A DNA stretch of 7,219 nucleotides from Nitrososphaeraceae archaeon (GCA_025922715.1 JAICHH010000087.1:1-7219); one strand, 5' to 3'. Counted from the stretch's first letter, positions 1 through 5,762 are shown. Notes: generated by a model from the letters alone, not told the origin. Translations and numbers: made by a program.

Positions 1-191
1 AAAATTCAAATAAGTTATTATGTATCGGCATTCTAGTGGGAAAGATATGAAAATAATTAATACTTCAATATCATTGAAAGTATGAAGGTTATAGAAACAA
101 TTTAGATGAAATTTGCTTATTCATTATTATTTTACTCACTTGCAATTGTCATAACACTATAATTATTAATTTAATAAAAAGAGATATCAAC

Positions 192-201
192 TTATTTAAA
201 T
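192..201 (+). promoter_or_regulatory. Candidate TATA box for the membrane sensor gene
   Basis: TTATTTAAAT is a good archaeal TATA-like element. Its centre is about 34 bases before the TTG at 231, which would give a leader of about 7 bases, or about 28 if translation starts at ATG 252. A second AT-rich stretch at 217-227 would fit a leaderless ATG 252 start. The two cannot be separated from sequence alone. Confidence 0.35.
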
Positions 202-230
202 CGATTTTAGAGCCTAAAAATATTATTATA

Positions 231-1601
231 TTGAGTAAACTATCAGATATCATGCATTTTTCCATAAATGATTTAAAATTATTGTTAATGTCACTAATTA
301 TATCCTCAATTATTTCATCTATTATAGTTTATATTTTAACCTCTACCTTTAATCTTGAACTACAGTTTATGTTTAGTAATTGGGTAATCGATATTAGTGC
401 AGGATTAGCATTAATATTTTCACTCATACTCATAATACGAGAGAGAAATCGGAAAATCGAAGGGAAAAAATATGTATCACTATTTATTGCAATATCGCTT
501 TGGTTTTCAGCCGAAATTATATATACATATTATCAAAGCATATTAAGAGTTGATGTACCATATCCTTCTTATGCAGATAGTTTATGGTTATTAGGATATA
601 TTTTTATGGCTTACCATTTGTATTCATCTTTCTACTATTGGAATAAAAAGAAGAAATTTAGCGAAAGTTCAGTATTTATAATTACCATTTTTTCAGTACT
701 ACTAATTCTTTTTTTAGTTCAGTCAAGCGCAATAACATATTCAACTGATATCTATTTAATATTAGTTGATATATTATATCACATAGCAGATGGGATCATA
801 TTAATACCTGCACTTGTTTTGTTATGGAACTTACGTCACAAAAAAATTTTATATATTCATAGAGCCTTGATTTCAATATTTGTAATATTGAATACATTTG
901 CAAATGTAGGATATATTTTCACTTTTAATTCAGGAATAAATATTATTATAGAGCATGCATGGATTTGGGATTTGATATATAATCTTTCTTATATTCTTCT
1001 TGCTGGAGCATTATTTTGGTATGATAAGTTAATAAAGATATTAAATAAAAAAATAGACCAAAGTGTCATATTAAATAAAAAACAATTTCAATTGATGGAA
1101 AAACAGAATAAATTCGAATCAATAGGAAATAATTCTTATTTATGTATAGATAAAGAAAATATAAAAGATACAATAAATAAATTGATAACTAATGCAAAAA
1201 CTAAAATTTCGTTACTAATATTCATTAGAAATAAATATAGCCATAACTTAATTACAAATTTAAATTTATCATTGACTAATTTTAAGATTAGTAATAACCC
1301 AAAAATACGAATTTTATTTGATAATTTAGATAACCTAAAACTTTTATTATCTACAACGCCTGCTAACCTGGACATAAAATATGAAAAGATAGCTAAAATA
1401 TTAAGAGCTGATATGATTATTCTTATAACAGATAACCAACATTTACTTTATATAGATTTGACAAATAAAATCAATTCTGATAGGATTTTAGCTATTTACT
1501 CGACAGATAATAATATTATTCTTCACTTTTGTAACCTATTTGAGTACTTAATAGATCTATCAGAATTAAGAGAACAATCATCTGAATATGATGAAGAATG
1601 A
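231..1601 (+). CDS. Multi-spanning membrane sensor-like protein, kinase-less
   Basis: A 456-residue protein with two parts. Residues about 15-265 hold roughly eight hydrophobic segments (near 15-37, 52-70, 81-101, 116-136, 147-165, 173-198, 208-230, 246-265). Between the third and fourth is PYPSYADSLWLLGY (110-123), which matches the P-S-x-A-D-x-x-x-L-x-G-Y signature of membrane input modules in bacterial and archaeal GGDEF and kinase receptors. A charged linker (266-298) leads to a soluble domain (300-447) ending in a pattern (ADMIILITD, then AIYSTDNN, then FEYLIDLSELREQ) that I recall from thaumarchaeal histidine kinases, where it sits just before the kinase core. Here the protein stops at that point: no HisKA, HATPase or GGDEF domain follows. 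It is probably a membrane receptor signalling through a partner. The start is TTG at 231; ATG at 252 (residue 8) is an alternative, since TATA-like stretches lie near 192-201 and 217-227. Membrane location is firm; the sensory role is inferred. Confidence 0.8.
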   Translation: MSKLSDIMHFSINDLKLLLMSLIISSIISSIIVYILTSTFNLELQFMFSNWVIDISAGLALIFSLILIIRERNRKIEGKKYVSLFIAISLWFSAEIIYTYYQSILRVDVPYPSYADSLWLLGYIFMAYHLYSSFYYWNKKKKFSESSVFIITIFSVLLILFLVQSSAITYSTDIYLILVDILYHIADGIILIPALVLLWNLRHKKILYIHRALISIFVILNTFANVGYIFTFNSGINIIIEHAWIWDLIYNLSYILLAGALFWYDKLIKILNKKIDQSVILNKKQFQLMEKQNKFESIGNNSYLCIDKENIKDTINKLITNAKTKISLLIFIRNKYSHNLITNLNLSLTNFKISNNPKIRILFDNLDNLKLLLSTTPANLDIKYEKIAKILRADMIILITDNQHLLYIDLTNKINSDRILAIYSTDNNIILHFCNLFEYLIDLSELREQSSEYDEE

Positions 1602-2118
1602 AATTTTATTATCTTATCTATATTACAACAAGTAAATCTTCAATGAATAATAAAATACTAATGCTAGCAAGGATGTCATTACAGAAACTCAGATTATGAT
1701 TTTGAATTTAGAATTATATATTTATTGACTTTCATCTTATACACATTGTGAAGGGACGACGACTAATTTCGCAAATGCTGATCTTGCAAGAGCTGGTTTC
1801 AGTTATAACATTCTACATTATCACATAGAAATATAGTTTTGTTATTGCTCATACAATTTATTTTTCTTCGTAAATTTAATCCATGGCTACATTTAAGCAT
1901 CGTTATTAATACGAACTAGGATGGCTTTGAATTCTTATTATATCAGGTTAGGTAACATAATATAATAATAATTTATCTTTGCTCAAAATCAGTAAATATA
2001 CCGTCCAATCAATAAAGACATAAAATAAAGTTCTAAATTAGTCAAAAATGAAAAAAATAATAGTAAATATTATCCAAGAAGCTAAGTATTACTCTTCACA
2101 CTATCTACAAAGAACATT
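1602..2118. other. Gene-poor stretch between the sensor gene and the PRC-barrel gene
   Basis: These 517 bases contain no intact gene I can support. The one interpretable element is the pentapeptide-repeat fragment at 1750-1836, listed separately. A 24-codon ATG ORF at 2048-2122 (plus) is rich in lysine, isoleucine and tyrosine, overlaps the end of the minus-strand gene, and shows no family features, so I do not call it. The rest is AT-rich sequence with many stops in all frames. Confidence 0.6.
1750..1836 (+). pseudogene. Fragment of a pentapeptide-repeat protein
   Basis: An open stretch of 28 codons ending in TAG reads TNFAN-ADLAR-AGFSY-NILHY followed by a short tail. Phe or Leu recurs at exact five-residue spacing (F, L, F, L), with Thr, Ala, Ala and Asn two positions earlier. 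This is the A(D/N)LXX periodicity of pentapeptide-repeat proteins, which fold as right-handed quadrilateral beta-helices. There is no ATG or GTG start in the frame, and a TGA lies 11 codons upstream of the first repeat. Intact members of the family carry many more repeats. I read it as the remnant of a lost gene. Four repeats are few, so chance is possible. Confidence 0.4.
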
Positions 2119-2388
2119 TTAAATTTTATTAATAGATGATGTTTCATAATTTTGATCTATGTCACTTTTCTTTAGTTTGAGAGTAATTGATCCATCAATT
2201 ATACTTACAATGTCGAGCCTTGGAATTTCATATTTAACCTCTTTGTTTTCCATTTCATTCTTTACAATGAAAGATTCTGCAAATGCTGCTTCCACCTTGC
2301 CAATTCTTATCCTATCAGATGAATAAACAGTACTATAGTTTACTTTATCATCACTATGAATCTTACCTTCATAAGGATACTCTGACAT
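2119..2388 (-). CDS. PRC-barrel / DUF2171-like small protein
   Basis: An 89-residue soluble protein read from 2388 to 2119. Residues 21-78 follow the plan of small PRC-barrel/DUF2171 proteins: a V-Y-S-S-D opening, IGKVEAAF as the second strand, FIVKNE, then YEIPRLDIVSIIDGSITLKL, which matches the typical tyrosine-[IL]-P-x-x-x-I ... D-G-x-[VI]-x-L ending. The N-terminal 20 residues and the C-terminal tail are polar and probably disordered. Such domains are small beta-barrels that mediate protein or RNA contacts; no enzyme activity is expected. The gene stands alone, facing away from the GNAT pair on its right. The ATG at 2388 is the first in frame, and a TATA-like element lies about 23 bases upstream of it. 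The fold assignment is by recognised pattern; the cellular role is unknown. Confidence 0.75.
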   Translation of the reverse strand: MSEYPYEGKIHSDDKVNYSTVYSSDRIRIGKVEAAFAESFIVKNEMENKEVKYEIPRLDIVSIIDGSITLKLKKSDIDQNYETSSINKI

Positions 2389-2406
2389 TAATTATCAATG
2401 TAATTC

Positions 2407-2414
2407 ATTTAAAA
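2407..2414 (-). promoter_or_regulatory. Candidate TATA box for the PRC-barrel gene
   Basis: On the minus strand TTTTAAAT is centred about 23 bases before the ATG at 2388, close to the spacing expected for a leaderless or nearly leaderless archaeal transcript. A second TATA-like element, TATATTAAAT, lies further upstream around 2421-2430 and would leave a leader of about 10 bases. Confidence 0.35.
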
Positions 2415-2478
2415 TAAGGATTTAATATAATTTAGTCAATGTGAAGGTTATTAAAAATTATAAGATTATATTCGTTAG

Positions 2479-2583
2479 TATATAGAACTTCGAATATCGC
2501 ATGTAATTGGGCTAGATAAACAGATATTTTACGATTGTAACTTAGAAACAGAAGCTATATTTTTATTAGAGAATAGATTATAA
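2479..2583 (+). pseudogene. Open frame continuous with the antitoxin-like ORF, closed by one TAA
   Basis: Between TAG at 2476 and TAA at 2581 the reading frame stays open for 34 codons in the same frame as the 46-residue ORF that follows. It includes IELRIS near its start and ETEAIFLLENRL at its end. It has no ATG, GTG or TTG start. The beginning and end loosely resemble the beta-strand and second helix of a ribbon-helix-helix DNA-binding domain, the part normally fused in front of the toxin-binding tail in DUF1778 antitoxins, but the middle does not fit. It may be a decayed N-terminal half or chance open sequence. Confidence 0.2.
2555..2565 (+). promoter_or_regulatory. Candidate TATA box for the antitoxin-like/GNAT pair
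   Basis: CTATATTTTTA with purines just upstream (GAAG, a possible BRE) is centred near 2560. Initiation 26-27 bases on would fall near 2585, giving a leader of only about 8 bases to the TTG at 2593. This supports the short ORF as the first gene and argues that the open frame before TAA 2581 is not translated. Confidence 0.35.
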
Positions 2584-2592
2584 AGATATACT

Positions 2593-2733
2593 TTGAGATA
2601 TCCAAAACCGCTAAACGAAAAAGAGTGGGCGTATCTTATGAAAAAACTCGATGAACCACTAACTAAAGAACAAAAAATGAATATTGAAGAAATGGTGAAA
2701 ATTGGTAGCAAGATCAAAGTATATTCAGATTAA
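2593..2733 (+). CDS. 46-residue antitoxin-like protein upstream of the GNAT gene
   Basis: TTG at 2593 opens a 46-codon frame; ATG at 2638 would give only 31 residues. The protein is short and charged. Its core, LNEKEWAYLMKKLDEPLTKE (about residues 7-26), resembles the C-terminal neutralising segment of DUF1778/TacA antitoxins, whose pattern is roughly L-x-x-E-x-[WFY]-x-x-F-x-x-x-L-D-x-P followed by an acidic or polar stretch. That segment wraps around a GNAT toxin. The normal N-terminal ribbon-helix-helix domain is absent. The stop is 11 bases before the TTG of the TacT-like GNAT gene, so the two are probably co-transcribed, in the usual antitoxin-then-toxin order. It could be a stand-alone neutraliser, the surviving tail of a broken antitoxin (the frame is open upstream of TAA 2581), or an unrelated small protein. 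The function is inferred from similarity by eye and from context. Confidence 0.5.
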   Translation: MRYPKPLNEKEWAYLMKKLDEPLTKEQKMNIEEMVKIGSKIKVYSD

Positions 2734-2744
2734 AAATTTTTTAG

Positions 2745-3275
2745 TTGAAAAAAGAAGACAATAATAATAAATTATTATCAGATCAAGATATTAAAGTTTA
2801 CAATTTAACCAAGGCTGTAAACGAATCTGTTAATCTAGACGATTTCAAATGTGAAAAACAATATTTTGCAGATTACCTGCGTCTATGTGCAAAGGATAAT
2901 GATAATAAAGGAATATGTAAGGTATGGTTATTTGTAACTAGCAACAATAAAGTAATTGGTTATGTAACCTTAGCAATGAGTCAATTGTCAAGATCTCAGC
3001 ATTTAACATTAGGTCGATTGACTACCCGTAATTATGTACCAGGAATTTTAATTGGTGAAATGGCTAGACATTTAGATTGTAGAGGTAAAGGTGTGGGTAA
3101 AATTATGATTAACTGGGTTACTTCTAAAGTTAGAGACGTATCAAAAGAAGTTGCTTGTAAAATAATAATCGTTGAAGCAGAGGAAGATAAAATAGATATA
3201 TACAAGCAATGGGGTTTTGAACCAATAGAAAATTTTGAAGAAAAAAGAAATACAATGTTTCTAAGAATTAGATAG
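2745..3275 (+). CDS. GNAT acetyltransferase, TacT/AtaT toxin-like
   Basis: A 176-residue member of the Gcn5-related N-acetyltransferase family. The layout follows the toxin-type GNATs: an early F-K-C segment (34-36), a beta-strand with VIGYVTLAMSQL (70-81), VPGILIGEMARHLDCRGKGVGK (98-119) with the R-G-K-G-V-G acetyl-CoA pyrophosphate loop at 113-118, and the closing IYKQWGFE (152-159), where Tyr153 matches the catalytic tyrosine of TacT-like enzymes. Known TacT/AtaT/ItaT toxins acetylate the amino acid on charged tRNA and block translation; whether this one does is inference, and it could be an ordinary small-molecule or protein acetyltransferase. It starts with TTG at 2745; no ATG or GTG occurs before residue 78. 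It lies 11 bases after the antitoxin-like ORF. Its length (usual 160-180) and motifs look intact, so it is probably active. Confidence 0.85.
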   Translation: MKKEDNNNKLLSDQDIKVYNLTKAVNESVNLDDFKCEKQYFADYLRLCAKDNDNKGICKVWLFVTSNNKVIGYVTLAMSQLSRSQHLTLGRLTTRNYVPGILIGEMARHLDCRGKGVGKIMINWVTSKVRDVSKEVACKIIIVEAEEDKIDIYKQWGFEPIENFEEKRNTMFLRIR

Positions 3276-3650
3276 TTAATAATAAACTTATTAGTGAGCG
3301 TACAAACGGAGAGGCTTAGAGTAGAACATGTAATTGGGAGTAATAAACTTGTATGTTAGCTGTTTAGTAACTTATTTCAAATTTCGCCTATTATTTCGAT
3401 AGAATATTAAAAAAAAGTTAAGGCAATAAGTGGTAAAATTTGAATCTTTATACTAAGTAGAGTGAATACTTTACTACTTACATTTTCATACTATACTGAG
3501 ATCAATATTATATAGTTCCTGAATTAGACTATACAATTTAATACTCTTAACATTTGGAAACATATTTAGCCAGCATTTTTAAATAAACCTTTTACTGAAT
3601 CTACTAGATTAAGATAGCATAGAAAAATGTGGGTCAGTCAAAGACAATAG
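3276..3650. other. Gene-poor stretch between the GNAT gene and the SDR gene
   Basis: These 375 bases separate two convergent genes, and no coding region is supportable. An imperfect inverted repeat at 3455-3479 (AAGTAG ... CTACTT with a three-base bulge) and an A8 run at 3409-3416 (T8 on the minus strand) are possible 3'-end elements, but both lie well away from the flanking stop codons. CATGTAATTGGG at 3328-3339 also occurs at 2500-2511, on the other side of the GNAT pair. Confidence 0.5.
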
Positions 3651-4400
3651 CTAGATTTGTGCCGCACCTCCATCGACGAACAGTTCGATACCGGTGACAT
3701 AACTGCTCTCATCAGACGCGAGGAACGTGGCGACTTTTGCGACTTCATCAGGAGTGCCCATCCTCCTCAGCGGCACGTTGCTTACAAGGTCTTTTTTGAG
3801 TTGTCTGCTATGTTCCTCATTCTGCATCAAGTCACTGAAGGCCGGTGTGTCGATCGGACCAGGACTTATTGCGTTGACGCGGATGTTGTGGTGCCTCAGA
3901 TCGACTGTCCATGTTCGAGCGAAAGAGCGTACGGCGGCCTTGCTTGCGCTGTAAACACTAAATCCCTCAACTCCTTTGGATGCAGCGATCGATGAATTCA
4001 GAATGATCGAACCACCATCCCTAAACAACGGAACTGCTTTTTGCACAGTGAATAGAAGTCCTTTGACGTTGACATCGAACGTTTTGTCAAAGTGAGCTTC
4101 AGAAATTTTCTCTAATGTAGCAAATTCCCCAAGACCTGCATTGGCGAACAGAATGTCTATGTGTCCCTTTTGTTGCTTTACTATAGAGTACAAGCGATCA
4201 AGATCTGCAAGATTTGAGACATCACCCTGAACATCGGTGACATTTTTACCTATGTCCCTTACTGCTACCTTAAGTTCGGTTTGACGTCGACCAGTGATGA
4301 AAACATATGCACCCTCAGTGACGAACCGCTTTGCCGTGGCAAGGCCTATACCACTACTTCCTCCTGTAATAACTGCGATTTTTCCTTCAAGTTTATTCAT
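3651..4400 (-). CDS. SDR family NAD(P)-dependent oxidoreductase
   Basis: A complete 249-residue classical short-chain dehydrogenase/reductase, read from ATG 4400 to TAG 3651. The Rossmann nucleotide loop is TGGSSGIG (12-19). TGRR (36-39) after the second strand puts Arg38 where NADP(H)-preferring members bind the 2'-phosphate. Asp60 contacts the adenine, NAG is at 87-89, and the catalytic tetrad is Asn111, Ser137, Tyr150 and Lys154 (Y-x-x-x-K). PGPIDTPAF (180-188) is the flexible substrate loop, and the C-terminus ends in the familiar V-T-G-x-x-L-x-V-D-G-G. Length and motifs are exactly as in cytosolic homotetrameric SDRs, often annotated as glucose 1-dehydrogenase or 3-oxoacyl-ACP reductase; the substrate cannot be read from sequence. 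The gene is noticeably richer in GC (about 45-50%) than everything around it and stands alone between long gene-free stretches, suggesting horizontal transfer, probably from a bacterium. Confidence 0.95.
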   Translation of the reverse strand: MNKLEGKIAVITGGSSGIGLATAKRFVTEGAYVFITGRRQTELKVAVRDIGKNVTDVQGDVSNLADLDRLYSIVKQQKGHIDILFANAGLGEFATLEKISEAHFDKTFDVNVKGLLFTVQKAVPLFRDGGSIILNSSIAASKGVEGFSVYSASKAAVRSFARTWTVDLRHHNIRVNAISPGPIDTPAFSDLMQNEEHSRQLKKDLVSNVPLRRMGTPDEVAKVATFLASDESSYVTGIELFVDGGAAQI

Positions 4401-4423
4401 GAGTTTTACTTCGGTTTAGTAGG

Positions 4424-4433
4424 TTTTAAGTTT
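4424..4433 (-). promoter_or_regulatory. TATA-like box for the SDR gene
   Basis: On the minus strand AAACTTAAAA is centred about 28 bases before the ATG at 4400, the spacing expected for a leaderless archaeal mRNA. No Shine-Dalgarno sequence lies directly before the ATG. If the coding sequence came from a bacterium, an archaeal promoter has been acquired. Confidence 0.5.
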
Positions 4434-4886
4434 ATGAGACTATGAGTTAATGGAATCTTAGGCTCTTGTTAATCTTGGAATAAGTTCCACATTAACTATT
4501 CGGAGAATGACCATGTAAGGTGATATAGATGATTTCTTATGAATTAGACAATAGATTGTAGAATATGATAATTTTACTTGCCAACATAGCGTTATCAAAT
4601 AAAGTTAATTATTACATGTTCATTGTATATGCCAAAGAATATCTTTATGTTAATCTGTTAATAATAATTAAACATCTTAAATTAAGTGAAAGTAGATGAC
4701 TACAACAGACTTTAATACTATATCCATTTCAAATAACAATTAATGAGATACTTTTGACACAGATCCATAGACTTATAATTATGTTAACCAACAATTAAAA
4801 AGACAAACATGTTTCAAAATTTGAAATTATTGAAAAAGTTATGACCCAATAGGCCTTTCATCACTATGAAATTGAATATACATCTC

Positions 4887-4895
4887 TATTTATAA
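4887..4895 (+). promoter_or_regulatory. Orphan TATA-like box
   Basis: TATTTATAA is one of the best TATA-like elements in the window, but no protein gene starts 26-27 bases downstream. Predicted initiation near 4918 would produce an RNA beginning just before the inverted repeat at 4928-4948. It could drive a small RNA or a long leader for the zinc-finger gene at 5041, or be fortuitous in AT-rich DNA. Confidence 0.3.
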
Positions 4896-4927
4896 TAAAA
4901 TGTATTTTTGAGAAATCGTTATACAAA

Positions 4928-4948
4928 TAGATTAAAAAGTCTAATCTA
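4928..4948. repeat. Perfect inverted repeat (hairpin)
   Basis: TAGATTA, a seven-base loop, then TAATCTA form a perfect 7-base-pair stem. It lies about 10 bases after the start site predicted from the TATA-like box at 4887-4895, and about 90 bases before the zinc-finger gene. A 5'-end RNA hairpin or a protein-binding palindrome are both possible. A stem this short and AT-rich can arise by chance. Confidence 0.35.
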
Positions 4949-5040
4949 CTTATACTTTTAAATTAATAAATGATTTTACTTAAAATAGTATTCTAATATT
5001 TATAGGTAAATTTACATATTATGATAACGTATTATTATAT

Positions 5041-5178
5041 ATGGATATGTCTAGTTGTTGTGCCAATTGTGGCAGAAAGACTCAAGATTATCCTATTTTC
5101 TGTCATATGTGCAATGACTATTATTGTTCAGAGAAATGTCACTTTGAAAAGCATAAACTACAATATCAGAAATTTTGA
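5041..5178 (+). CDS. 45-residue zinc-finger protein, MYND/HIT-like
   Basis: ATG at 5041 opens a 45-codon gene; ATG at 5047 (residue 3) is an alternative start. The protein is almost entirely one zinc module: C7-x2-C10, C21-x2-C24, C29-x3-C33, then H38, with the typical YCSEKC core. The order and spacing are those of cross-brace fingers of the MYND and HIT types, which bind two zinc ions. The expected eighth ligand (a cysteine four residues after H38) is Tyr42, so the second site has seven obvious candidates in total, with His34 or Cys6 as possible substitutes. Such fingers mediate protein contacts rather than catalysis. TATA-like sequences near 4999-5004 and 5012-5021 allow a short leader or none. 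The frame resumes with an ATG directly after the TGA, for another 26 codons. The pattern is very unlikely to be non-coding. Confidence 0.8.
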   Translation: MDMSSCCANCGRKTQDYPIFCHMCNDYYCSEKCHFEKHKLQYQKF

Positions 5179-5383
5179 ATGGAAATAAGGAAGTTAGAAA
5201 AGAGAGAGGCATTAACAAATAACAATTTCCTAACTTATAAAATGATTTCACTTAATTAACAATGACTATTATTATGGTAGAATGATTCAATTGAGGATGG
5301 TGAGATTTAAAATCATTTTGTTGTCAATATATTTCAAAGAATCATAAGTTTTTTTAGTTAGAATCTATATTAGATAGTATTGT

Positions 5384-5617
5384 ATGCCTAAGGCATATAT
5401 TCTAATCAATTGCGAATCAGGCTATGAAAGTCTTGTTGCTAAAAGTATTAAATCAATAGATAATGTATTAACATGTAGCATTGTTTATGGAGTGTATGAT
5501 ATCCTAATTGAAATAATATATGATACTTTAAAACAATTAGAATATATAATTAAAAAAAGGATTAGAAAAATTAGCAAAATACAATCTACGATGACATTGA
5601 TTCCTTTTGAATTTTAA
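5384..5617 (+). CDS. Stand-alone Lrp/AsnC ligand-binding (RAM) domain protein
   Basis: This 77-residue protein is one RAM domain, the C-terminal sensing half of Lrp/AsnC regulators, with no helix-turn-helix in front. Residues 2-9 form the first strand (PKAYILIN), 16-24 the first helix, and VYGVYDILIEI (34-44) matches the highly conserved [VT]-x-G-x-[YF]-D-[LIV] segment. A helix (48-60) and a final strand (TMTLIPF) complete the alpha-beta sandwich. Family members of this size, common in archaea, form dimers or higher rings that bind amino acids or similar small effectors and can modulate full-length Lrp partners; that is family knowledge, not shown here. The start is the only ATG available. 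The gene stands alone, about 205 bases after the zinc-finger stop, with a perfect hairpin four bases beyond its stop codon. Confidence 0.9.
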   Translation: MPKAYILINCESGYESLVAKSIKSIDNVLTCSIVYGVYDILIEIIYDTLKQLEYIIKKRIRKISKIQSTMTLIPFEF

Positions 5618-5620
5618 CTG

Positions 5621-5642
5621 AAATAAAGATATCCCTTTATTT
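5621..5642. terminator. Hairpin directly after the RAM gene
   Basis: AAATAAAG, a six-base loop (ATATCC), then CTTTATTT form a perfect 8-base-pair stem beginning four bases after the TAA of the RAM gene. The position suits an mRNA 3'-end structure. However, it is followed by A-rich rather than T-rich sequence, so it is not a classical intrinsic terminator. It may protect or define the transcript end. Confidence 0.4.
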
Positions 5643-5732
5643 AGCAAATAAAAAATACTAGCCGTTAGGTTGGCAAATTATATTGAAAATAATCTTCAAT
5701 TTATCTCATAATCACATTTAATATATCTAACA

Positions 5733-5742
5733 AATATAAATA
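5733..5742 (+). promoter_or_regulatory. TATA box of the zinc-ribbon gene
   Basis: AATATAAATA is centred about 26 bases before the ATG at 5763, the exact spacing for transcription starting at or next to the start codon. There is no Shine-Dalgarno sequence in between. It is the clearest leaderless promoter in the window. Confidence 0.6.
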
Positions 5743-5762
5743 CTAGGCTACTTTTCTTTGAT

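Larger units (their letters stand above)
4401..5040. other. Long gene-poor stretch upstream of the SDR and zinc-finger genes
   Basis: These 640 bases lie between divergent genes. I see no supportable protein gene; ORFs are under 20 codons, for example 18 codons on the minus strand at 4458-4514 and 15 on the plus strand from 4696. The ends hold the promoters of the SDR gene (4424-4433) and the zinc-finger gene (near 4999-5020). In between are a strong TATA-like element at 4887-4895 and a perfect 7-base-pair inverted repeat at 4928-4948, listed separately. Confidence 0.55.

Noticed and set aside
1..230. Possible C-terminal end of an upstream gene at the left edge
   Set aside because: All plus-strand frames from the edge meet a stop within about 20 codons and none shows a recognisable protein end.
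1136..1375. 79-codon ORF on the minus strand inside the membrane sensor gene
   Set aside because: It lies entirely antisense to a well-supported domain, is a low-complexity hydrophobic translation typical of AT-rich antisense frames, and has no family features.
2048..2122. 24-codon ATG ORF on the plus strand
   Set aside because: It is too short, has no recognisable pattern and no correctly spaced promoter, and overlaps the end of the minus-strand PRC-barrel gene.
2529..2717. 62-codon hydrophobic ORF on the minus strand
   Set aside because: It is antisense to the antitoxin-like ORF; its Ser/Phe-rich translation mirrors the Lys/Glu-rich plus-strand frame.
3455..3479. Imperfect inverted repeat as a terminator for the GNAT or SDR gene
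   Set aside because: It is about 180 bases from either stop codon, has a three-base bulge and lacks an adjacent T-tract.
3657..3995. Plus-strand ORFs of 112 and 75 codons (3657-3995, 3727-3954)
   Set aside because: Both are opposite the intact SDR gene, whose motifs prove the minus-strand frame. Higher GC simply leaves longer antisense frames.
4458..4514. 18-codon ATG ORF on the minus strand upstream of the SDR gene
   Set aside because: The peptide looks protein-like, but it is very short, no promoter is convincingly placed, and I recognise no family. It could be a remnant, but this cannot be supported.
5282..5347. 21-codon ATG ORF before the RAM gene
   Set aside because: It is a short hydrophobic peptide without family resemblance or clear promoter spacing.
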